Shown here in pieces: positions 16,606 through 25,340 of a stretch of DNA of 45,153 nt. Both the position numbers and the translations under genes were made by a program. The stretch covers positions 1 to 45,153 of the forward strand of contig DALYLR010000031.1 of the NCBI GenBank assembly GCA_031976175.1, given 5' to 3'. The DNA is from DMER01 sp003451645. Its GTDB lineage: Bacteria; Pseudomonadota; Alphaproteobacteria; Micropepsales; Micropepsaceae. A model generated the notes under the pieces. It did no database searches, had not been told where the DNA came from, and saw only the letters and a program-made list of their open reading frames with translations. The stretch's first letter is position 1. Each line of letters begins with the position of its first letter.

Positions 16606-17383
16606 GAAACAAACGGCCAAAACGGATAGCGCTGGGCCACCGCCACACCTGCCACAGGCTTGCGGATCCGTCGGTTGAGAAGAAGACGATCTGCGCCCGG
16701 CCAATCAAATTCTCTCGCGGGACAAAGCCCACGCCCCACATGATGCTGGGCAAGCGGCTGTCTTTGCTGTTGTCGCGGTTATCGCCCAGCACAAAGTAAT
16801 GGCCGTCCGGAACGACATACTCTTGCGTGTCGTCCAACTCACTCATCGGATCGCACTGATAGATCAGATGGCTTGCTCCATTGGGAAATGTCTCCCGATA
16901 GGCGGGCACAGTGCGAAGCCCTGGACGGCAGGTCACATCCTGCGCGCCGTCACGGTAGACCTGCACCGGGCGGCCATTGATATGCAGAACGGATTTCACG
17001 ACCTGAATGCGATCACCGGGCAACCCGACGAGCCGTTTGATGTAGACCTGATTTGGATCGGGCGGAAAGCGGAAGACCACGACGTCGCCTGGAACCGGCT
17101 CACGCGAGAAGATGCGGCCAAAATCCGGCAGAAGTGAGGAAAACGGAAACGAGTAGCGGCTGAACCCATAAGAGTACTTCGACACGAACAGATAGTCGCC
17201 AACCAGCAACGTGCCTTCCATCGAGGGCGATGGGATCATAAAGGGCTGAAATATGAAAGTGCGCACGCCGAGTGCCAGCACCAACGCAATCGCGATGGTT
17301 TTCAGAACATCGCGCAGTGCTTCATGCTGCCAGAGTTGCTCTGGCGCACTGGGCTCCTTTGTTTGTGCGTCTGTTCCGGTCAT
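16592..17383 (-). CDS. lepB: Signal peptidase I (first of two)
   Basis: Type I signal peptidase (263 residues) that removes signal peptides from secreted proteins at the inner membrane. One membrane anchor spans about residues 28-46. Catalytic Ser54 lies in IPSPSMEGTLLVGDYL and the general base Lys116 in IKRLVGLPGDRIQV; box E is LGDNRDNSKDSR. ATG 17383 is preferred, though GTG 17401 in the same frame is possible. It lies 76 bases from a second, divergent-in-sequence signal peptidase gene on the same strand and overlaps rnc. Confidence 0.93.
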   Translation of the reverse strand: MTGTDAQTKEPSAPEQLWQHEALRDVLKTIAIALVLALGVRTFIFQPFMIPSPSMEGTLLVGDYLFVSKYSYGFSRYSFPFSSLLPDFGRIFSREPVPGDVVVFRFPPDPNQVYIKRLVGLPGDRIQVVKSVLHINGRPVQVYRDGAQDVTCRPGLRTVPAYRETFPNGASHLIYQCDPMSELDDTQEYVVPDGHYFVLGDNRDNSKDSRLPSIMWGVGFVPRENLIGRAQIVFFSTDGSASLWQVWRWPSAIRFGRLFHAIR

Positions 17384-17459
17384 TCCATTCAGCCCCGCCA
17401 CGAAGCAATAGTCTAGACCCGCCGGGCGGTCCGGCCAAGGGGGGCCGCGGCCTCTGCGA

Positions 17460-18362
17460 TCAGCGGATCACAGTGATCAAACGGTCGTAGCGGATGGCAA
17501 AGGGCCACCGCCACACCTGCCACCAGCGCAAATCCGCACTCACCGAGAAGAAGATGAGGTCCGCACGGCCGACAATATTCTCAAAGGGCACAAAGCCAAC
17601 CCCGCTGCCCGGCACGCGGCTATCGGCGGACATATCGCGGTTGTCGCCCATCACGAAATAGTGGCCCGGCGGCACTTGATACTCAACCGTGTTGTCCGGG
17701 CTTGGCGGCGGCTCCGGAACGGAGGGGTCATCCAAATTCCGGTCGAGAACAATGTGCTTGCGCCCATTGGGAAGCACTTCTTGGATCTGATTGACCTTGA
17801 TTTCAGCGTGCGTCCCGTCCGCGCGCAGCGTCACGGTCTCATCGCGCTCATCCCAGTCTTCCAAGCGATTGAGGGTGACCGAATTGCCGTTGATATAGAG
17901 GACGCCGCGCTTGACCTGAACCCGATCGCCGGGCAGGCCAACGATCCGCTTGATGTAATCTTGGCTGGGGTCGCCGGGCAGCTTGAACACCACGACATCG
18001 CCCATTTGGGGAAGCCCTGCCCACACGCGCCCGTCGAAATTCAAGAGCTGCCAGGGGTACATCGAGTACCGGCTGTACCCGTAAGAATATTTCGACACAA
18101 AGAGGTAGTCCCCTGTCAGCAGAGTGTTCTCCATCGACCGCGAGGGGATGTGGAATGGCTGCCATAGGAATGTCGGCATGATGAAAAAGAAAAACAATAT
18201 CCATAGGCCGAAACTGGCCACCTCGCCGCGCCAGCCAGGCAGCACCCGCGCCCACCACGCATCGATATTGGACCAAACCTGGCGCACAGGCGCCGTCACA
18301 GTCGCTGTTACTTGGGTCACACGGCTCCACATGCCCGCAACCATAGCCAAAACCGACCCCAT
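17460..18362 (-). CDS. lepB: Signal peptidase I (second of two)
   Basis: 300-residue type I signal peptidase. A longer N-terminal region precedes a strongly aromatic membrane helix (GLWILFFFFIMPTFLWQPF, about 52-70). Catalytic Ser76 is in IPSRSMENTLLTGDYL, Lys138 in IKRIVGLPGDRVQV, and box E is MGDNRDMSADSR. Both catalytic residues are intact here and in the neighbour, so both enzymes should be active. It carries an extra loop of about 30 residues (charged and then Pro-rich, VPEPPPSPDN) compared with the other copy. The gene begins six bases after acpS ends. Confidence 0.93.
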   Translation of the reverse strand: MGSVLAMVAGMWSRVTQVTATVTAPVRQVWSNIDAWWARVLPGWRGEVASFGLWILFFFFIMPTFLWQPFHIPSRSMENTLLTGDYLFVSKYSYGYSRYSMYPWQLLNFDGRVWAGLPQMGDVVVFKLPGDPSQDYIKRIVGLPGDRVQVKRGVLYINGNSVTLNRLEDWDERDETVTLRADGTHAEIKVNQIQEVLPNGRKHIVLDRNLDDPSVPEPPPSPDNTVEYQVPPGHYFVMGDNRDMSADSRVPGSGVGFVPFENIVGRADLIFFSVSADLRWWQVWRWPFAIRYDRLITVIR

Positions 18363-18368
18363 GTCCGC

Positions 18369-18785
18369 TTAATTCCCCGTAACTTGGCCCAGTGGTACAG
18401 CACTGATGATAACGAATGCCTGAGCGAGTGGATATTCGTCTGTGATGGACAAATCAATCTGTGCCGACATGCCCTGCGGCGTGATGGCCTGAAGGCGCAG
18501 CAGCGCACCGCCGGTCAAGAGCATGGTTGGCTTGCCCGATCTGAGATTTGTGACACCCATGTCGCGCCAGAAGACCCCTTGCCGCAAGCCGGTGCCTAGC
18601 GCCTTGGCGCACGCTTCCTTGGCCGCAAACCGCTTAGCATACGACGCCGCACGCAACCGGCGGCCCTCCGACTTGCGTTGTTCGGTCGCCGTGAACAACC
18701 TCTCGATGAAACGCGCGCCATAACGTTCGAGGGTTTTCTCAATGCGCCGGATATCAATCAGGTCGGAGCCGATACCGATGATCAT
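18369..18785 (-). CDS. acpS: Holo-[acyl-carrier-protein] synthase
   Basis: AcpS (138 residues) transfers the 4'-phosphopantetheine of CoA to apo-ACP, switching on fatty acid synthesis. The family N-terminus MIIGIGSDLIDIRRIE with the metal-binding Asp8 and the FAAKEACAKALGTG motif with its Glu are present; the C-terminal beta strand region (ITDEYPLAQAFVIIS) follows. Length is usual. It sits between pdxJ and lepB, 10 and 6 bases apart, a standard alphaproteobacterial order. Confidence 0.95.
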   Translation of the reverse strand: MIIGIGSDLIDIRRIEKTLERYGARFIERLFTATEQRKSEGRRLRAASYAKRFAAKEACAKALGTGLRQGVFWRDMGVTNLRSGKPTMLLTGGALLRLQAITPQGMSAQIDLSITDEYPLAQAFVIISAVPLGQVTGN

Positions 18786-18795
18786 GGACGGGTCT

Positions 18796-19566
18796 TCAGG
18801 CGGTCAGAGGGCCACTGGCGTTCACGCGCGCCTGATCCATCAGGGCTCGCATCCGCCGGATCGTTGAATCCAAGCCGCCAAAGATTGCTTCGCCGACCAG
18901 GAAATGGCCAATATTGAGTTCCACCAACTCTGGCAAGGCCGCGACGGGACCCACCGTGTCAAAGGTCAGCCCGTGGCCCGCATGGACCTCAAGTCCCAGA
19001 CGGCTCGCCTCTCGCGCGCCCGCCAACAGGCGCTTCAGCAACTGATCCCGGTCGCTGGTCCGGCCATGGATGGCGGCCTCGCAATAGGACCCCGTATGAA
19101 GCTCGACGACCTGCGCGCCGAGCGCGCGCGCGACGGCCAATTGAACAGGATGGGCTTCGACGAAGAGGGAGACCCGGATGCCAGCGCCCGACAGCTCNNN
19201 NNNNNNNNGGGTGAGGTGATTATGCTGGGCCGCAACGTCCAGACCGCCCTCGGTCGTGCGCTCTTCGCGCCGTTCGGGGACCAGGCACACTGCATGCGGC
19301 TTGTGCTTGAGAGCGATCGCTAGCATCTCATCGGTCGCAGCCATCTCCAGATTTAGCGGCAAATTGATCTCCGCCGACAGCCTGGCAATGTCGGCGTCAG
19401 AAATGTGGCGGCGATCCTCGCGCAGATGGGCGGTGATTCCATCAGCGCCAGCGGCGGCGGCGGCAAGAGCCGCACGGACAGGATCGGGATGCAGACCTCC
19501 GCGCGCATTTCGGATGGTCGCGACGTGATCAATATTGACACCCAAACGCAGCGGCGGAAACGTCAT
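18796..19566 (-). CDS. pdxJ: Pyridoxine 5'-phosphate synthase (contains a short N run)
   Basis: PdxJ (about 256 residues) condenses 1-deoxyxylulose 5-phosphate with 3-amino-2-oxopropyl phosphate to form pyridoxine 5'-phosphate, the last step of DXP-dependent vitamin B6 synthesis. TIM-barrel motifs are clear: LGVNIDHVATIRNARGG, DGITAHLREDRRHI, TTEGGLDVAAQ, VNAGHGL-like VHAGHGLTFDTV and ELNIGHFLVGEA. A GTG 36 bases upstream is also in frame but ATG 19566 fits the family. Bases 19198-19208 are N and mask about four codons between VAAQ and LSGAGI. Spacing to E. coli PdxJ is unchanged, so the gene is probably intact. Confidence 0.93.
   Translation of the reverse strand: MTFPPLRLGVNIDHVATIRNARGGLHPDPVRAALAAAAAGADGITAHLREDRRHISDADIARLSAEINLPLNLEMAATDEMLAIALKHKPHAVCLVPERREERTTEGGLDVAAQHNHLTXXXXELSGAGIRVSLFVEAHPVQLAVARALGAQVVELHTGSYCEAAIHGRTSDRDQLLKRLLAGAREASRLGLEVHAGHGLTFDTVGPVAALPELVELNIGHFLVGEAIFGGLDSTIRRMRALMDQARVNASGPLTA
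19198..19208. other. Run of ambiguous bases (N) inside pdxJ
   Basis: About 11 N in the middle of pdxJ. The reading frame and the spacing between conserved motifs on both sides are consistent with the run having close to its true length, so this looks like unresolved bases rather than a large missing piece. Confidence 0.9.
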
Positions 19567-19626
19567 GCCCTCACCAACCTCTTTGAGCCAAAACACCAAC
19601 ACTTAGATCAAAGCGCGATCCCTGCA

Positions 19627-20211
19627 TCAAGCAAGCCCCCTGCTACCGGGCTTAATGGCAGGCGTTCCCGCCAGATGCGGTGGCAGATCATTCGGGTCCC
19701 AGCTTGGGAAGTCGACGTGCGCCAAAGCAATTAGGGGCACCCCAACCTTCGCCTTACCATTTGACCGGTCAATGAGGCATGCGGCAGCGGCGACTTTCGC
19801 CCCCGTCGCCTTGATGGCCTCGATGCATTCCCTGCTGGACAGGCCTGTCGTCACAATGTCTTCCACCATAAGGACCCGCATTTTACGGTCCAACTGAAAC
19901 CCGCGCCGCAGCCGGAACTGCCCCTCTTCCCGTTCGACATACATGGCCGGCAGGTCCAAGGCGCGCGCCACCTCATAACCCGGGATGATGCCGCCCACGG
20001 CAGGCGACACGACAGCATCCAAGCGCCCTTTGACATTGGTCAGCACTTGCGCCGCAAGCGCGCGTGCGAGCTTTGCCGTGCGCTTGGGGTATTGGAAGAC
20101 CAATGCCTTCTGCAGGAAAACGTCGGAATGGCGCCCGGACGACAATAAGAAGTGCCCCTCCAAAAGCGCGCCAGACTTGCGGAATTCATTGAGCACTTGT
20201 TCAGGGGTCAT
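19627..20211 (-). CDS. pyrE: Orotate phosphoribosyltransferase
   Basis: PyrE (194 residues) converts orotate and PRPP to orotidine 5'-phosphate in pyrimidine synthesis. The start at ATG 20211 gives the family opening MTPEQVLNEFRKSGALLEGHF; upstream in-frame codons do not look like PyrE. The PRPP-binding loop VLMVEDIVTTGLSS lies at about residue 115-128, with LSSGRHSDVFLQKALVFQYP near the N-terminus and YVEREEGQFRLRRGF in the centre. It is 60 bases upstream of pdxJ and 37 downstream of rel on the same strand. Confidence 0.94.
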   Translation of the reverse strand: MTPEQVLNEFRKSGALLEGHFLLSSGRHSDVFLQKALVFQYPKRTAKLARALAAQVLTNVKGRLDAVVSPAVGGIIPGYEVARALDLPAMYVEREEGQFRLRRGFQLDRKMRVLMVEDIVTTGLSSRECIEAIKATGAKVAAAACLIDRSNGKAKVGVPLIALAHVDFPSWDPNDLPPHLAGTPAIKPGSRGLA

Positions 20212-20248
20212 ACAAGGCACGTCCTCTTGGGAAGGTGGGTCATCAATC

Positions 20249-22390
20249 TCAACCGCGCACCCGGTCCGCATTGGCGACCATGGGTGACGCGCGCAAGCCC
20301 GTGACAATATTGGTCATGTGGCGTGCGTCGCGCACCTCTACATCGACCTCCATTTCAAACATCAATTGCGTACGTTGGGTGATCTTCAGGTTGGAGATAT
20401 TGCCCTCATGGCGCGCAATCACCTGACACGCATTGGCGAGCGCGCCCATCTCATTGGGCATGGCAATCCTGATCCGCCCAACGCGCAACTGATCATCGCT
20501 TGTTGCCTTGTCCCAAGACAGATCGAGCCAGCGGTCCGTCATATCATGAAATTGCTCGAGCTGCTGGCAGTCGATGGTATGGACATTCACGCCTTGGCCT
20601 GGCGTCACAATTCCGACGATGCGATCGCCGGGCAGCGGCTGACAGCAGGGTGCAATTTGATAGGCCAGACCTGGCATAAGCCCCTGAATGGGAATGGCTT
20701 GCGACGTCTGTTTGCTCGGGCCACGGCTCGGCGCTTGCGCGCCCTTGCTGCGATAATCCGGAAAGATCGCTTCTAATACTTGCGAGGCCGTCACGACGCC
20801 TTCGCCTAGCGCCGCGTAAACATCTTCGGGCTTGGCGAGCTTGAGCTTTTTTAGCGCCCCGGAAAGACCGCGCTCCGAAAACTGATGTCCTGTATCCGCG
20901 ACCGCCCGCTCCAAAATAGCGCGGCCCATGCGCACATGCTCCACGCGCTGCTGGTTGCGAATGTAGCGCCGTATTGCGGAGCGCGCCTTGCCAGTGACAA
21001 CGATCTGTTCCCACGCAGCAGTTGGCCCTTGCTTTGGGCTGCGGATCACTTCGACTTGATCGCCATTCTTGAGCTGCGTCGACAAGGGCATATGGCGGCC
21101 ATTGATCTTCGCACCGACGCACGTATCCCCAACGGTCGTATGCACGGCATAAGCGAAGTCAATCGGTGTGGCCCCGCGTGGCAGCGCAATGAGCATGCCC
21201 TTGGGCGAAAAGCAGAACACCTGATCTTGAAACAATTCAAGCTTGGTGTGCTCCAGAAATTCTTCCGGCGTATCGCCGTGCTGCAAGGAGTCGATGAGCG
21301 TGCGCAGGTTTTCATAGGCCGCCACAGAGGCTGCTGGCGCCCCGCCGCCATTTTCCTTGTAGGACCAATGCGCCGCAATGCCGTGTTCGGCGATCTCATG
21401 CATGCTGGCCGTACGGAATTGGAGCTCAACGCGCTGGTTTTCCGGACCGATCACTGTGGTGTGGAGCGAGCGGTAGTTGTTCGATTTAGGAATTGAAATG
21501 TAATCTTTGAAGCGCCCGGGAATGTGCTGCCAATTCTGATGCACGATGCCAAGAGCCCGATAGCAAGCGTCGATGCTCGGCACAATTACTCTAAAGCCAT
21601 AAATGTCGGACAGCGCTTCAAAGCTGATCTTGCTTTCCTCCATTTTGCGCCAGATCGAATAGGGCTTTTTCTCGCGGCCAGACACCTGCGCATCGATGCC
21701 TTGTTCCGCCAATTTGCGCTTCACCGATTGCTGAATGGCCTCGATCTTGTCGCCTGCAGCAGCCTTGAGTGTCTTTAGGCGCTGGATGATCGAATCGCGC
21801 GCCTCCGAATTGAGGGTCTGAAAGGCCAGGTCCTCTAGCTCCTCACGGATAGTCTGCATCCCCGTGCGCCCTGCGAGCGGCGCATAGATGTCCAGGGTTT
21901 CTTGCGCAATTCGCCGGCGTTTCTCCTCCTTCATGAATTGGAGGGTACGCATATTGTGCAGGCGATCCGCGAGCTTGACCAGCAGAACGCGCACATCGCC
22001 CGCCATCGCCATCATGAACTTGCGGAAGTTCTCAGCCTGTTTGGTCTGCTCCGATTGGAGCTCAAACTGCGAGAGCTTGGTGACGCCGTTGACGAGGTCG
22101 GCAATCTCTTTGCCGAATTGAACGGTCAGCTCATCAATGGTGGTGTCTGTGTCCTCCAGCGTATCGTGAAGCAGCGCCGTCACGACGGTCGCTTCGTCGG
22201 CCTTGAGATCCGTAAGAATGCCCGCCACTTCCAAAGGGTGCGAGAAATAGGGATCGCCGGACTGGCGCTTTTGATTGCCATGTTTGGCGATGCCAAAAAC
22301 ATAGGCGCGATTCAGTAAGTCCTCATCCGCTCTTGGGTCATAGGCCTTGACCCGCTCGACCAGCTCGAATTGGCGCATCATCCGGGCCAA
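20249..22390 (-). CDS. rsh: Bifunctional (p)ppGpp synthetase/hydrolase, RelA/SpoT homologue
   Basis: Long Rsh protein (713 residues) that makes and degrades the alarmone (p)ppGpp. The HD hydrolase domain has SHPLEVAGIL and LLHDTLEDTDTT with His75-Asp76 intact. The synthetase domain has DIYGFRVIVPS, GRFKDYIS and NNYRSLHTTVIG; RFKD is the form found in bifunctional enzymes. A TGS domain (FSPKGMLIALPRGATPIDFAYAVHT) and a C-terminal ACT domain follow. TTG 22390 is the likely start, because GGGGAGG lies seven bases before it; the two ATG codons just downstream lack such a site. rpoZ precedes it by 43 bases. Confidence 0.95.
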   Translation of the reverse strand: MARMMRQFELVERVKAYDPRADEDLLNRAYVFGIAKHGNQKRQSGDPYFSHPLEVAGILTDLKADEATVVTALLHDTLEDTDTTIDELTVQFGKEIADLVNGVTKLSQFELQSEQTKQAENFRKFMMAMAGDVRVLLVKLADRLHNMRTLQFMKEEKRRRIAQETLDIYAPLAGRTGMQTIREELEDLAFQTLNSEARDSIIQRLKTLKAAAGDKIEAIQQSVKRKLAEQGIDAQVSGREKKPYSIWRKMEESKISFEALSDIYGFRVIVPSIDACYRALGIVHQNWQHIPGRFKDYISIPKSNNYRSLHTTVIGPENQRVELQFRTASMHEIAEHGIAAHWSYKENGGGAPAASVAAYENLRTLIDSLQHGDTPEEFLEHTKLELFQDQVFCFSPKGMLIALPRGATPIDFAYAVHTTVGDTCVGAKINGRHMPLSTQLKNGDQVEVIRSPKQGPTAAWEQIVVTGKARSAIRRYIRNQQRVEHVRMGRAILERAVADTGHQFSERGLSGALKKLKLAKPEDVYAALGEGVVTASQVLEAIFPDYRSKGAQAPSRGPSKQTSQAIPIQGLMPGLAYQIAPCCQPLPGDRIVGIVTPGQGVNVHTIDCQQLEQFHDMTDRWLDLSWDKATSDDQLRVGRIRIAMPNEMGALANACQVIARHEGNISNLKITQRTQLMFEMEVDVEVRDARHMTNIVTGLRASPMVANADRVRG

Positions 22391-22433
22391 GGCTTAGCCT
22401 CCCCGTGATGGTTCGGACCGACGACGAAAAGTC

Positions 22434-22820
22434 TCAGTCGTCCCCGTCGTCGCCGTCATCAACCGGCTCCGGCCTGCGGTCGGTATCTGCCCGCATCCCG
22501 CGCGCATAATCCGCTTCGGAGATTTCGGTGAGGTCTGGCGCATCGGCGCTCTCGGCAATCGCCTCGGGCCCGCGTTTTTCTGGCTCATCGCGCTCAACAT
22601 GACGCTGCATCGTATTGATAAAGTCTTCGTGCAAGGCATTTGGCGGCAATTTGCCCGAAGCGATTTCCCGCAATGCAACGACCGGATTCTTGTCATTGTC
22701 GCGGTTCACCAGCAGATTGGCCCCCGCCGTTATTCCACGTGCCCGGTGTGCCGCGAGCAAGACCAATTCGAACCGGTTGGAAATCTTGTCGACACAATCT
22801 TCAACGGTAACGCGAGCCAT
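22434..22820 (-). CDS. rpoZ: DNA-directed RNA polymerase subunit omega
   Basis: Omega subunit (128 residues), which helps assemble RNA polymerase by folding beta-prime and in many bacteria takes part in the ppGpp response. The conserved core MARVTVEDCVDKISNRFELVLLAAHRAR, then NDKNPVVALREIA, is unmistakable. The C-terminal extension is acidic and ends in Asp/Gly repeats (DDGDDGDD), common in alphaproteobacteria. It is the first gene of the run reading toward parC; a promoter should lie in the 93 bases before it. Confidence 0.94.
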   Translation of the reverse strand: MARVTVEDCVDKISNRFELVLLAAHRARGITAGANLLVNRDNDKNPVVALREIASGKLPPNALHEDFINTMQRHVERDEPEKRGPEAIAESADAPDLTEISEADYARGMRADTDRRPEPVDDGDDGDD

Positions 22821-22913
22821 TGCAATCCTTCAGCGGTATGTCGATTTACGCGAACGGGGACGGTACGACAAGACACTAGCCTGTGGCAAGTGGGATTCCG
22901 CAGTGCAACAAGC

Positions 22914-23420
22914 TCAAGCGCGAAGCTCGCCAATCGGTTGGCAACTTGCCGCGGCAGCACCATCAAGCATTGTCAACAATTCAAGGACGCCCTTGCCACT
23001 AACCGGATGACACCAAGCGGGAGCAACGTCCAAGAGCGGTTTCAGAACAAAGGCGCGCTCGCAAATCCATGGATGTGGAAGCAGCAAGGTCTCCGTATCT
23101 GTCACCAGTCCATGATAATCTAGAATATCAAGGTCAAGTGTCCGCGGCCCCCATTTGTCACCACGCTGACGGCCGAACTCGGTTTCGATTTTCTGAAGAC
23201 CGAAGAGCAAGGAGCCGGGCGCCAGTTTGGTCTCAATTTTGACTACTGCATTGATAAACGGCGGACCCTCGCCATGCGGCCAAGATGGGCTCTCGTAGAA
23301 CGGCGATACCGCCGAGATTACAAGACCAAGACCGGGCAACCGCTGCAAAGCGGCCCGGATTGTCTCGGCCGGCGAACCGGTATGACTGGGTAAATTTGCA
23401 CCCATCCCAATCAGAATCAT
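22914..23420 (-). CDS. folK: 2-amino-4-hydroxy-6-hydroxymethyldihydropteridine pyrophosphokinase
   Basis: HPPK (168 residues) transfers pyrophosphate from ATP to 6-hydroxymethyl-7,8-dihydropterin in folate synthesis. Motifs are IGMGANLPS at the start, FYESPSWPHGEGPPFINAV, and the signature GDKWGPRTLDLDILDYHG, followed by LPHPWICERAFVLKPLLDVAP. ATG 23420 is favoured over 23435 because GGGGA is eight bases upstream. It diverges from the NYN gene across a 215-base region. Confidence 0.93.
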   Translation of the reverse strand: MILIGMGANLPSHTGSPAETIRAALQRLPGLGLVISAVSPFYESPSWPHGEGPPFINAVVKIETKLAPGSLLFGLQKIETEFGRQRGDKWGPRTLDLDILDYHGLVTDTETLLLPHPWICERAFVLKPLLDVAPAWCHPVSGKGVLELLTMLDGAAAASCQPIGELRA

Positions 23421-23635
23421 TGCGCAAATCCCCATTTTGGTTCTGGATAAGGGGGTGGGACCTCAGGACCTGAGTCGATGGACGCGGGCTGCGCTTTATC
23501 GCACTTCGTGCGCCTTTGTGCCAAAACACGCCAGAAGCCCCCACAGCGGTTTAGGGCCGGTCGGCCAAAATGATTGGGTTGGAAAGCGTTTGAAACAAGC
23601 TCCGCGGCAATCAGAACAAGAAAGGAAGCTGTCAC

Positions 23636-24223
23636 TTGTTGTTTTACCCTCATGAGAAGCTGGCACTGTTTATGGACGGCGCGAACCTCTATGCAACTGC
23701 GCGCGCACTCAATTTCGATATCGACTACAAGAAGCTGCTGCAGGAATTTGCGCGCCGCGGTCAACTGATCCGTGCCTATTATTATACGGCCTTGATCGAC
23801 GATCGCGAGTACTCGCCCGTGCGCCCGCTAGTCGATTGGCTCGACTATAACGGGTACTCGCTTGTCACCCGCCAGGTGAAGGAATTCACGGACGCACAAG
23901 GCCGCCGCAAACTCAAGGGCAATATGGACATCGATCTGGCCATTGATGCGATGGAGCTGGCACCGCATATCGATCACATGGTCTTGTTCTCCGGTGATGG
24001 CGATTTCCGCCGGTTGGTCGAAGCGGTCCAACGCAAGGGCCGCCGGGTCAGCGTCGTTTCCACTTTACGCACACAGCCACCCATGGTCGCGGACGAATTG
24101 CGCAGGCAAGCCGACAACTTCATCGATCTGGTGGAGCTGCAGCCCTTGGTAAGCCGCGAGGGCGGGCCGGCCAAAGCGACGTCCCACTATCAACCACAGC
24201 CCGTGAGCTTGGATCACGAGTGA
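23636..24223 (+). CDS. NYN domain (LabA/DUF88-like) putative ribonuclease
   Basis: 195-residue protein of the NYN family (PIN-like nuclease fold). The first acidic site is in LALFMDGANLYATAR (Asp14), the second in KGNMDIDLAIDAMEL, and the third in MVLFSGDGDFRRLVEAV, the complete acidic set of this family, so it should be an active metal-dependent RNase. The start is TTG 23636 with AAGGAAG about nine bases before it; two adjacent TTG codons are possible. Its TGA overlaps the start of the uracil-DNA glycosylase gene (GTGA). Targets are unknown; in this class the gene is often found near rpoZ/rel and smpB. Confidence 0.88.
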   Translation: MLFYPHEKLALFMDGANLYATARALNFDIDYKKLLQEFARRGQLIRAYYYTALIDDREYSPVRPLVDWLDYNGYSLVTRQVKEFTDAQGRRKLKGNMDIDLAIDAMELAPHIDHMVLFSGDGDFRRLVEAVQRKGRRVSVVSTLRTQPPMVADELRRQADNFIDLVELQPLVSREGGPAKATSHYQPQPVSLDHE

Positions 24224-24879
24224 CGGCGCCGAGGACGGCAGACGGCCCAGCGCGCGACTGCCAGCTCTGTCCTAGGCTGGTGCAGTTCCGGGAAACCAAT
24301 CGCACGGAGGAACCGCACTGGCATAACGCGCCAGTGCCGTCCTTTGGAGATTTGGATGCGCGCCTGCTGATCGTCGGTCTGGCGCCAGGCCGTACTGGCG
24401 CCAATCGCACTGGCAGGCCATTCACGGGCGACTATGCCGGCGATCTCCTGTACGCAACCCTTTTGGAATTTGGTCTCGCAACCGGTACCTATGGCGCTAG
24501 CGCTGATGACACGGTTGTCTTGAGCGATTGCCGCATCACCAATGCGGTGCGCTGTGTTCCGCCGGAAAACAAACCCACACCGCTAGAGATCAAGAGTTGC
24601 GCGGTCTTTCTCAGAGCGGAGACCAGCAAAATGCCCCGATTGAGGGCGGTCGTCGCTTTGGGCCGCATTGCTCATGATGCGGTGCTGCGCAATTTTGATC
24701 TGAAGATCGCCGCACACCCGTTCGCTCACGGCCAACGCCATCGCATCTCAGAGCAAGTCACGTTGTTCGATAGTTTCCACTGCTCGCGCTACAACACCAA
24801 TACGGGCAAGCTCACCACGACCATGTTCCAGCAAGTCTTTGCGGCCGTGCGCGACCATTTCAGCCTTTCTGCCGCATGA
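24220..24879 (+). CDS. Uracil-DNA glycosylase, family 5 (UdgB)
   Basis: 219-residue UDG of family 5, which excises uracil and other deaminated bases from DNA. Cys14 and Cys17 (CQLC) plus the cysteines in AVRCVPPENKPTPLEIKSC supply the ligands expected for the 4Fe-4S cluster. Motif 1 is GLAPGRTGANRTGRPFTGD, close to the family GLAPGAHGANRTGRPFTGD but with Arg-Thr for Ala-His; motif 2 is DSFHCSRYNTNTGKLT. GTG start at 24220, overlapping the NYN stop. The 3' end overlaps the converging smpB by 20 bases. Confidence 0.9.
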   Translation: MTAPRTADGPARDCQLCPRLVQFRETNRTEEPHWHNAPVPSFGDLDARLLIVGLAPGRTGANRTGRPFTGDYAGDLLYATLLEFGLATGTYGASADDTVVLSDCRITNAVRCVPPENKPTPLEIKSCAVFLRAETSKMPRLRAVVALGRIAHDAVLRNFDLKIAAHPFAHGQRHRISEQVTLFDSFHCSRYNTNTGKLTTTMFQQVFAAVRDHFSLSAA

Positions 24880-25333
24880 GGCGCGCCTTGTCGCGCTTCC
24901 AACTGCGCTCCTTATCCGTCTCGCGCTTGTCGTGCAGTTTTTTGCCCTTGGCGAGCCCAAGCTCCACCTTCGCGCGGCCCTGCTCATTAAAGTAGATCTT
25001 CAAAGGGATGAGCGTCATACCCTCCCGCGTGACGGCTTGGGTCAGTTTCGCCAGCTCGCGTTTATGCAGCAATAGCTTCCGTGGCCGTTTAGCCTCGTGG
25101 TTTTCCCGATTGCCACGGGAATATTCAGGGATGTTGGCATTGATGAGCATAATGTCGCCGTCCTTGGCCGTCGCGTAGGACTCACCGATCGTGGCGTGCC
25201 CCTCGCGCAGGCCCTTGACCTCAGTGCCAACCAGGACGATGCCCGCTTCAAGCACCTGATCGATGAAGAAGTTGTGGCGAGCCTTGCGGTTGTCTGCGGC
25301 GACTTTGACGTCGCTCTTCTTTTTTGTGGCCAT
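24860..25333 (-). CDS. smpB: SsrA-binding protein
   Basis: SmpB (157 residues) binds tmRNA and brings it to stalled ribosomes for trans-translation. Conserved segments include NRKARHNFFIDQVLEAGIVLVGTEVK, then EGHATIGESYA, HEAKRPRKLLLHKREL and the basic C-terminal tail GLAKGKKLHDKRETDKERSWKRDKARLMR. The gene follows dapA by seven bases, the usual pairing in alphaproteobacteria. No tmRNA gene is visible in the window. Confidence 0.96.
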   Translation of the reverse strand: MATKKKSDVKVAADNRKARHNFFIDQVLEAGIVLVGTEVKGLREGHATIGESYATAKDGDIMLINANIPEYSRGNRENHEAKRPRKLLLHKRELAKLTQAVTREGMTLIPLKIYFNEQGRAKVELGLAKGKKLHDKRETDKERSWKRDKARLMRQKG

Positions 25334-25340
25334 AGGATTT

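Noticed and set aside
23462..23474. CTCAGG-A-CCTGAG palindrome in the folK/NYN divergent region
   Set aside because: A single short inverted repeat without neighbours or recognisable regulator match; not strong enough to call an operator.
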